DNA of 7,854 nt, from contig DBIS01000184.1 in assembly GCA_002296975.1 (NCBI GenBank), positions 1-7,854 on the forward strand, given 5' to 3'. The translations under genes and the position numbers were made by a program. Shown here piece by piece: positions 5,659 through 7,854 of this stretch; the first letter of the stretch is position 1; every line of letters begins with the position of its first letter. Source of the DNA: Deltaproteobacteria bacterium UBA796 (lineage in GTDB: Bacteria > Myxococcota_A > UBA796). Under the pieces are notes generated by a model that was not told the DNA's origin, searched no databases, and was given only the letters and a program-made list of their open reading frames with translations.

Positions 5659-6467
5659 CTGACCACACGCATGGAGAGGTCGACCCACCGAGCCTGATGA
5701 ATGAGCCCGCCCATGCTTACACGGTCTAAACCCATGCCATCAAGCCTGGACAACCGCACAGCGTCCATTCCCCCACTCGCCTCGAGCATGACGCGCCCTT
5801 GGTTGATGGCAACCGCCTGGGAGAGGGTTTCGTCGTCCATATTGTCCAGCAAAACAGCGTCTGCACCGGCAGCAATGGCAGCCTTGAGTTGGGCGAGAGA
5901 TTCCACCTCGACCTGAACATCAAAACGTCCACCGGCAGCAGCCTTCGCTCTCGAAATGGCAGGGGCCACGCCGCCTGAGGCCATGATGTGATTTTCTTTG
6001 ATCAACACCGCATCGTAGAGCGCAAAACGGTGGTTATCTGCCCCACCCATGCGGACCGCGTGCTTTTCAAGCGATCGATGTAATGGCGTGGTTTTCCGGG
6101 TATCCACCACCTTGAGACTACCGGCTGCAGCCACACAGGCTCGGGTGTGGGTCGCGATGCCGGACAAGCGCATCAAGAAGTTGAGGGCCACCCGTTCTGC
6201 GCTCAATAATGAGCGCATCGGCCCCGTTATTTCTGCGATGACCACACCGGGCACCACGCAGGTCCCATCGGGCACACAGGCTTTGTATTGGGCCGCCACC
6301 TGATCAAAAGTCTCTTGGGCTGGGACATGACCACAAACCACCAGATTCGCCTTTGCTCGAATGACCGCTTTTCCAAAAAGACCTGGGTCAACGCAAGCTT
6401 CAGTGGTGATATCTCCAGAACCAATGTCTTCAGCCAATGCTGCTCGTACCAAGTCTTCTAGATTCAT
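5655..6467 (-). CDS. nadC: Quinolinate phosphoribosyltransferase (nicotinate-nucleotide pyrophosphorylase)
   Basis: NadC converts quinolinate and PRPP to nicotinate mononucleotide, CO2 and pyrophosphate, the step that joins de novo quinolinate synthesis to NAD assembly. At 270 residues it is of normal length. Visible motifs are EDIGSGDIT (13-21), ERVALNFLMRLSGIAT (91-106), DTRKTTP (122-128), GGADNHR (141-147) and LIKENH (155-160), followed by LLDNM and LEASGG of the C-terminal barrel. One oddity: after DTRKTTP the protein reads LHR, where most NadC proteins have GLR. It is the second gene of a pair: its ATG shares ATGA with the stop of the GH31 lipoprotein gene and has no clear ribosome site of its own, so translation is probably coupled. 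No nadA or nadB is in the window. Cytoplasmic. Confidence 0.96.
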   Translation of the reverse strand: MNLEDLVRAALAEDIGSGDITTEACVDPGLFGKAVIRAKANLVVCGHVPAQETFDQVAAQYKACVPDGTCVVPGVVIAEITGPMRSLLSAERVALNFLMRLSGIATHTRACVAAAGSLKVVDTRKTTPLHRSLEKHAVRMGGADNHRFALYDAVLIKENHIMASGGVAPAISRAKAAAGGRFDVQVEVESLAQLKAAIAAGADAVLLDNMDDETLSQAVAINQGRVMLEASGGMDAVRLSRLDGMGLDRVSMGGLIHQARWVDLSMRVVS

Positions 6468-7837
6468 TTCAGGCTCATAAGGGCGCTCAGAACGACCGAC
6501 CCTACGGCTGAATCCTCACGGTAAAACAGGGGGTAAGAGCTAATCGGAACAGTCATTGTGGTGCTTGAACTTCCTGCGAACACCTCGGTTTCATCAAAGG
6601 CAAACACCCACGAACCTGGGGGAAACTCCACCTCCACTGTGCCGCTTGAGTCTGTCACCGGCACCACGAAAAGGTCATCGCCCAACAGGTAGGCCATGGT
6701 GCTTTTGGACTGAAAGTTCATCAGGCCGCGAGCCTCAGCAAAAGCAACACCGCCTTGCGTCATCAAATATGGGATTAGCGCCTCATGAAGCTTGGCATAA
6801 ACCTTGTAAATAACCTCAGTTTCGCCGTCGAACATCCATGGGCGGTGCTCGCCTGAGCCCCCGTTCTCCATGATTCCACTCAGCGCACCCAACTGTGCCC
6901 ACCGGATAAAGAGCAACTTATCTCGCCCAAGCGGTAGATCCTCACTTCGGTATCCGCCAATATCTGAACCAAAAACCGTATAGCCAGCCAAGTCTGACCA
7001 GTACATATTGTTCAAAGCCGCCTTCAAACCTGTGAAAGTCGCGTCTTGATCACCGACCCAGCCCGCCCAGTTGATATCAGCGGGGGCGAACTGTACAGCC
7101 TCAGTCCCTAAATCGGCCCCATAGTTGTCTACAGGACGAGCGGTGTTCACACGGTCGTTGCCCAAAACGTCCCGGGTGTGATCATGAAAGTCCCGATAGT
7201 AAGCAGCCGAGTATTCGATGCGGTCGACATCACGACCAGCCCCTGGGGAATATTTGGCGGTGATGGCGCTAAAGTCGAGCCCATCGCACTTCCATCCGTC
7301 GATACCGAGATCGAGGGTGTTGGCCAAAAGCCCATGCCACCATTCGACCGCCTCAGGATTAAAATAGTCAATCAGGCTTCCCTGACCTTTCCACCAACTG
7401 ACCACCATGGGACCATCGGCATCGGCGGAGGCCTTCATAAACCAGTCCCGCTCAGCGGCGTAATTGTACAACGCCTCCTCTTCTACGTTGATTCCTGGGA
7501 CGGTCCAAACAAAAACCCTGACGCCTTTGGCTTGAAAGCCCGCGACCATCGATGAGGGGTCTGGAAACAGGTCTGGGTCCCATTCAAAAGTGGAGTATCC
7601 AGTGGCCCATGGGCTATCGATGATGATGGCCCCAACCGGAATATCACGGTCGATATACCCATCGACCAGTGCTATCGCGCTTGCTTGAGTAGACTCATCC
7701 TCCCAAACCCAGGGTGCCATGACCCACTCGGGCCACGGCGCTTCGGTGGCGGCCACATCGTAGCCGCCAGTGTCTGGGTCGACCGGCGCCTTGGGTGAGC
7801 AAGCCGTGAGGTAAATTCCGAAGATCAAATATTGCAT
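6464..7837 (-). CDS. GH31-family glycoside hydrolase, predicted lipoprotein
   Basis: The 457-residue protein has the GH31 (alpha-glucosidase/alpha-xylosidase clan) catalytic barrel. GWKCDGLD carries the likely nucleophile Asp185, WVGDQDATF the likely acid/base Asp263, and GSDIGGYRSEDLP, WAQLGALSGIMENGG and the C-terminal beta-sandwich (PPGSW...FYRED) fit the family. It starts with a very short leader ending in a lipobox, LTAC (Cys13), and then an acidic/proline tail, so it is probably lipid-anchored. The substrate cannot be told from sequence alone. GH31 enzymes usually have a beta-sandwich domain of some 200 residues before the barrel; here the barrel follows the leader almost at once. The ATG at 7837 has AAGGA 6 nt upstream; a GTG at 7840 is possible, and an in-frame stop at 7850-7852 rules out anything longer. 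The stop overlaps the nadC start (ATGA). Confidence 0.9.
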   Translation of the reverse strand: MQYLIFGIYLTACSPKAPVDPDTGGYDVAATEAPWPEWVMAPWVWEDESTQASAIALVDGYIDRDIPVGAIIIDSPWATGYSTFEWDPDLFPDPSSMVAGFQAKGVRVFVWTVPGINVEEEALYNYAAERDWFMKASADADGPMVVSWWKGQGSLIDYFNPEAVEWWHGLLANTLDLGIDGWKCDGLDFSAITAKYSPGAGRDVDRIEYSAAYYRDFHDHTRDVLGNDRVNTARPVDNYGADLGTEAVQFAPADINWAGWVGDQDATFTGLKAALNNMYWSDLAGYTVFGSDIGGYRSEDLPLGRDKLLFIRWAQLGALSGIMENGGSGEHRPWMFDGETEVIYKVYAKLHEALIPYLMTQGGVAFAEARGLMNFQSKSTMAYLLGDDLFVVPVTDSSGTVEVEFPPGSWVFAFDETEVFAGSSSTTMTVPISSYPLFYREDSAVGSVVLSALMSLK

Positions 7838-7843
7838 CACGCG

Positions 7844-7848
7844 TCCTT
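7844..7848 (-). promoter_or_regulatory. Ribosome-binding site of the GH31 gene
   Basis: AAGGA on the minus strand lies 6 nt before the ATG at 7837 and only 3 nt before the GTG at 7840, which favours the ATG. An in-frame TAA at 7850-7852 confirms that the short leader peptide is not an artefact of a missed upstream start. Confidence 0.6.
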
Positions 7849-7854
7849 TTTATG

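Noticed and set aside
5277..5729. 150-codon plus-strand frame inside the VWA gene and into nadC
   Set aside because: It is a frame shadow of the VWA domain, whose own frame carries the MIDAS residues.
7178..7555. 125-codon plus-strand frame
   Set aside because: It is antisense to the GH31 catalytic region and has no family features.

Overview
The window is ordinary chromosomal DNA from a bacterium, moderately GC-rich by eye. It is tightly packed, with seven protein genes on both strands and no RNA gene, mobile element or CRISPR array that I can see. Taxonomy is only a guess. A short lipoprotein leader with an acidic/proline tail, a membrane-anchored TPR protein, GTG starts and a MoxR-type ATPase/VWA pair would fit a Myxococcota-like or other deltaproteobacterial-type Gram-negative. 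Nothing here is diagnostic.

Layout, left to right. (1) Minus strand, 1150 to beyond base 1: a partial gene for a membrane or exported TPR protein. It stays open to the window edge without a stop. (2) A 118-bp divergent spacer holding two interlocking palindromes. (3) Plus strand, 1269-1997: a stand-alone CinA N-terminal (MoCF-type) domain protein. (4) Minus strand, 3015-1987: mutY, the adenine DNA glycosylase, overlapping the cinA-like gene tail to tail by 11 bp. (5) A 106-bp divergent spacer where the predicted mutY promoter and the promoter of the next operon interlock. (6) Plus strand, 3122-3901 and 3898-5658: a two-gene operon joined by ATGA, encoding a CbbQ/NorQ-type AAA+ ATPase and a CbbO/NorD-type VWA protein. 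(7) Minus strand, 7837-6464 then 6467-5655: a lipoprotein glycoside hydrolase of family GH31, coupled by ATGA to nadC. nadC overlaps the VWA gene tail to tail by 4 bp.

The most interesting unit is the AAA+/VWA operon. Its relatives work as a pair that remodels or activates a metalloenzyme (RuBisCO for CbbQO, nitric oxide reductase for NorQD). Neither RuBisCO nor Nor genes are in this window; the neighbours are DNA repair, NAD synthesis and a sugar hydrolase. The client is therefore unknown. The operon also appears to be read from a promoter placed so that the mRNA would begin at or very near the ATG, which would make it leaderless.

Both convergent gene pairs overlap at their stops, so there is no room between them for a classical terminator, and I saw none.
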